A stretch of DNA of 64,000 nt. It comes from Planctomycetota bacterium (lineage in GTDB: Bacteria > Planctomycetota > PUPC01 > DSUN01). Positions 62,025 through 64,000 of the stretch are shown here, piece by piece. The position numbers were made by a program, and so were the translations under genes. Under the pieces are notes generated by a model, which saw nothing but the letters and a program-made list of their open reading frames with translations, was not told the DNA's origin and did no database searches. The stretch lies in NCBI GenBank assembly GCA_035384565.1, contig DAOOIT010000029.1, forward strand, positions 1 through 64,000, read 5' to 3'. Each line of letters starts with the position of its first letter. Position 1 is the stretch's first letter.

Positions 62025-62993
62025 ATGAAACTTGGCGTGTTGACGGCGGCGTTCGGGAGCATGCCCTTCGAGGACATGCTCGACCGCGTGAAGGCGATGG
62101 GCCTGGGGGCCGTAGAACTCCCCGCCAGCGCCTACGGCACATCCCCCCATTGCCCCGTGGACGATCTGCTCAAGAGCGCCTCGCTCCGCAAGCGCTGGCT
62201 CGATGCCGTCAAGAGTCGCGGCCTCCTCATCTCCAGCCTCTCCTGTCACGGCAACCCGCTCCACCCCGACCCCGCCTATGCCGCCAACAGCCACGCCGCG
62301 CTCCACAAGGGCATCATCCTCGCCGAGAAGCTGGGACTCGACCGTGTGAACGGCTTCTCCGGCTGCCCAGGCGACCAGACGGGCAAGAGCCGCGTGCCCA
62401 ACTGGGTCACGTGCCCCTGGCCCCCGGACTTCCTCGAGCTCGTCACTTGGCAGTGGGAGAAGAAGGCCATCCCCTACTGGACGAAGATGGCGAAGTTCGC
62501 CGCCGACCACGGCGTGAAGATCGGCTTCGAAATGCACCCCGGCTTCCTCGTCTACAACCCCGAGACGCTGCTGCGCGTGCGCGCCGAGTGCGGCAAGGCC
62601 CTTGGGGCGAACTTCGACCCGTCCCACCTCTTCTGGCAGGGCATTGACCCCATCGAGGCCGTCCGCGCCCTCGCGGGCTGCATCTGGCACGTCCACGCCA
62701 AGGACTGCCGCGTGGAGCCCGCCGTCGCGCGCGTGAATGGCGTGCTCGACACCAAGCATTACGGCGACGAGTTCAACCGTGCCTGGGTTTTCCGCACCTG
62801 CGGCTACGGACACGGGGAGAGCTTCTGGCGCGACTTCGTTTCGGCCCTGCGCCTCAGCGGCTACGACCACGTGCTCTCCATCGAGCACGAAGACAGCCTC
62901 ATGACCACGGACGAAGGCATCGCCAAAGCCGCCGAGTTCCTCAGAGGCATCCTCATCCAGGAGCCGAAGCCCAGATCAATGCACTGGGCATAG
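62025..62993 (+). CDS. Sugar phosphate isomerase/epimerase (TIM barrel)
   Basis: The 322-residue protein has the xylose-isomerase-like TIM barrel: LDRVKAMGLGAVELPASAYG, ISSLSCHGNPLHPD, KIGFEMHPGFLVYNPE, GANFDPSHLFWQGID, WHVHAKDCRVE and VLSIEHEDSLM. AAGGAG precedes the ATG at 62025. The C-terminus LIQEPKPRSMHWA reappears in a degraded copy at the end of the window. The substrate is unknown. Confidence 0.9.
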   Translation: MKLGVLTAAFGSMPFEDMLDRVKAMGLGAVELPASAYGTSPHCPVDDLLKSASLRKRWLDAVKSRGLLISSLSCHGNPLHPDPAYAANSHAALHKGIILAEKLGLDRVNGFSGCPGDQTGKSRVPNWVTCPWPPDFLELVTWQWEKKAIPYWTKMAKFAADHGVKIGFEMHPGFLVYNPETLLRVRAECGKALGANFDPSHLFWQGIDPIEAVRALAGCIWHVHAKDCRVEPAVARVNGVLDTKHYGDEFNRAWVFRTCGYGHGESFWRDFVSALRLSGYDHVLSIEHEDSLMTTDEGIAKAAEFLRGILIQEPKPRSMHWA

Positions 62994-63092
62994 ACATTGC
63001 CGACTTGCGGTTTGCGATTGCCGATTCCAGAGTCGTCCTCGTCGCCGAATCACCTCCCGAAGGTTCCAATACCTTCGGGAGGTTGCTTCGCC

Positions 63093-63120
63093 TTGCATTC
63101 CTGGCGCCGGAGTGTATACT
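63093..63120 (+). promoter_or_regulatory. Putative promoter of the MNT-HEPN pair
   Basis: TTGCAT (63093-63098) and TATACT (63115-63120) are separated by 16 bp, 36 bp before the GTG at 63157. Confidence 0.55.
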
Positions 63121-63156
63121 CACCAGGGAAGAAGGCCCCCTGCCAGGAGACCGGTC

Positions 63157-63477
63157 GTGGGTGCAATCGAGAAGGCGGCCATGGACCAGCTCAAGCTCCT
63201 CATCTCCGAGCGGCTTCCCCTCCGCCAGATGGTCCTCTTCGGCTCACGGGCGCGTGGGGACGCTGACCCCGACTCCGACTTCGATGTCCTCGTAGTGATT
63301 GATGGCCCTGCCGACAGGTCGGCCAGGGAAACGGTGAGCGATTGCGCCTGGGAGACGGGCCTGGACCACGGTATCGTCATCGCCCCTATCGTGGTCTGCC
63401 GCGACGAGTGGGAGAACGGCCCGGAGCGCTACTCCCTGCTGGCCGAAGCCATCCGCGCCGAGGGCGTCCCTGTATGA
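63157..63477 (+). CDS. MNT-type nucleotidyltransferase (antitoxin)
   Basis: The 106-residue protein is a minimal nucleotidyltransferase: G29-S30 in MVLFGSRARGDADPDSDFD with D41 and D43 of the metal site. In MNT-HEPN pairs this protein neutralises the HEPN toxin, in studied cases by adding AMP. GTG 63157 is chosen because AGGAGA lies six bases upstream; ATG 63181 is the alternative. The stop overlaps the HEPN start (ATGA). Confidence 0.88.
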   Translation: MGAIEKAAMDQLKLLISERLPLRQMVLFGSRARGDADPDSDFDVLVVIDGPADRSARETVSDCAWETGLDHGIVIAPIVVCRDEWENGPERYSLLAEAIRAEGVPV

Positions 63478-63875
63478 AACAGGCGGATGTCGAAACACTC
63501 GTGAGGTACCGCCTTGACCAGGCACGAACCGCGCTCGCCGACGCGAAGTGCCTCCTCGACGGCAGCGGCAGCCCCCAGAGCATCATCAACCGGTCCTACT
63601 ACGCCATGTTCTACGCCGTTCTCGCGCTCCTCCAAAGGACGGGCACGGTCCCGTCCAGACACACGGGCGTCATTGGCCTGTTCGACAGCGAGTTCATCCG
63701 CACTGGAGTCCTGCCGCGCGACCTGTCACGTCATCTGCACCGAGCCTTCGATGCCCGTCAGGCCGCCGACTACCGCTTTGCGAACCCGATCGAGCCTGCC
63801 GAGGCCCGCGACGCGTGGGGGAAGGCCTCCCGGTTTGTCGAGGCGATCGCCGCGCACCTGGGCGCCGGCAAGTAA
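63474..63875 (+). CDS. HEPN-domain protein (toxin)
   Basis: The 133-residue protein has the HEPN fold of MNT-HEPN pairs: IINRSYYAMFYAVLALLQ, then SRHTGVIGLFDSEFIRTG and ADYRFANPIEPAEA, a block order typical of HepT-related toxins and RNases. It is translationally coupled to the nucleotidyltransferase. The ATGA overlap fits antitoxin-first synthesis. Confidence 0.88.
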   Translation: MKQADVETLVRYRLDQARTALADAKCLLDGSGSPQSIINRSYYAMFYAVLALLQRTGTVPSRHTGVIGLFDSEFIRTGVLPRDLSRHLHRAFDARQAADYRFANPIEPAEARDAWGKASRFVEAIAAHLGAGK

Positions 63876-63890
63876 GAGCAGACCCGTCGG

Positions 63891-63939
63891 GGGTTTCCTC
63901 ATCCGCGAGCCGAAGCCGACCGCGATGCATTGGGCGTGA
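63891..63939 (+). pseudogene. Degraded copy of a TIM-barrel gene 3' end
   Basis: These bases translate to FLIREPKPTAMHWA and a stop, matching the last residues LIQEPKPRSMHWA of the gene at 62025-62993 at 9 of 12 positions from the isoleucine; most bases from CCTCATCC to TGGGC agree. No start or upstream gene body is present. It is a relic of a paralogue or a partial duplication. After it, 63940-64000 repeats words such as TTTCGGA and shows no gene. Confidence 0.7.
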
Positions 63940-64000
63940 GGCATTTCGGATTTCGGATTGCGGAATCGTCCCGTCGCTGAACGCCTTCTCGCGCCCGAGC

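Overview
The window is GC-rich bacterial DNA that most resembles an anaerobic planctomycete or a related PVC/Hydrogenedentota-type bacterium. This is inferred from the mixture of exported PQQ-like propellers, LamG and transglutaminase-like proteins, an HzsA-related haem protein, several TIM-barrel sugar isomerase/epimerases and a complete bacterial CODH/acetyl-CoA synthase operon. No 16S rRNA or other phylogenetic marker is present, so the assignment is tentative.

Left part (1-8203): a type I-E-like CRISPR array with 84 repeats (75-5166) is followed after only 7 nt by a second array with an unrelated 37-bp repeat (5174-5892), in the same orientation and with no leader between them. A stand-alone cas6 begins 9 bp after the last, degenerate repeat. 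No other cas gene is visible. The first spacer of the second array matches, 42 of 42 bases, a Ser/Thr kinase gene 29 kb away in this same window. A DUF932 phage/plasmid-type gene follows.

8204-15445 looks like an integrated element: a zinc-ribbon protein, a small protein, an AlpA-like regulator, a primase-helicase, a cluster of inverted GCGGGTAT repeats, a Cro/CI-type regulator and a tyrosine integrase whose 3' end lies antisense inside tRNA-Lys(CTT). The far attachment site was not found, so the left boundary is unknown and could lie beyond the CRISPR arrays.

15446-43486 is chromosomal: dCMP deaminase, a TIM-barrel protein, an esterase, two PQQ-like propeller proteins, a divergent pair of transglutaminase-like exported proteins, an operon of Ser/Thr kinase, propeller protein, small exported protein, response regulator and DppA-like peptidase, a phosphate butyryl/acetyltransferase, an FHA-GAF histidine kinase with its response regulator, an HzsA-related multihaem protein and a class III aminotransferase. 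Tandem 82-bp hairpin repeats lie at 35978-36186.

43487-64000 opens with a large LamG/DUF6067 protein. Then comes the carbonyl branch of the Wood-Ljungdahl pathway on the minus strand, in transcription order: CooC ATPase, polyferredoxin, AcsA (CooS), AcsB, AcsC, AcsV, a second CooC/AcsF ATPase, AcsD, AcsE. Four of its gene junctions hold long inverted repeats built from short repeated words. Together these genes reduce CO2 to CO, accept a methyl group through the corrinoid protein and make acetyl-CoA (or run in reverse). The phosphotransacylase at 36282 could link acyl-CoA to ATP formation. The right end has two TIM-barrel genes, a possible nucleotidyltransferase pair and an MNT-HEPN toxin-antitoxin cassette lying between a complete gene end and a degenerate copy of that gene end.
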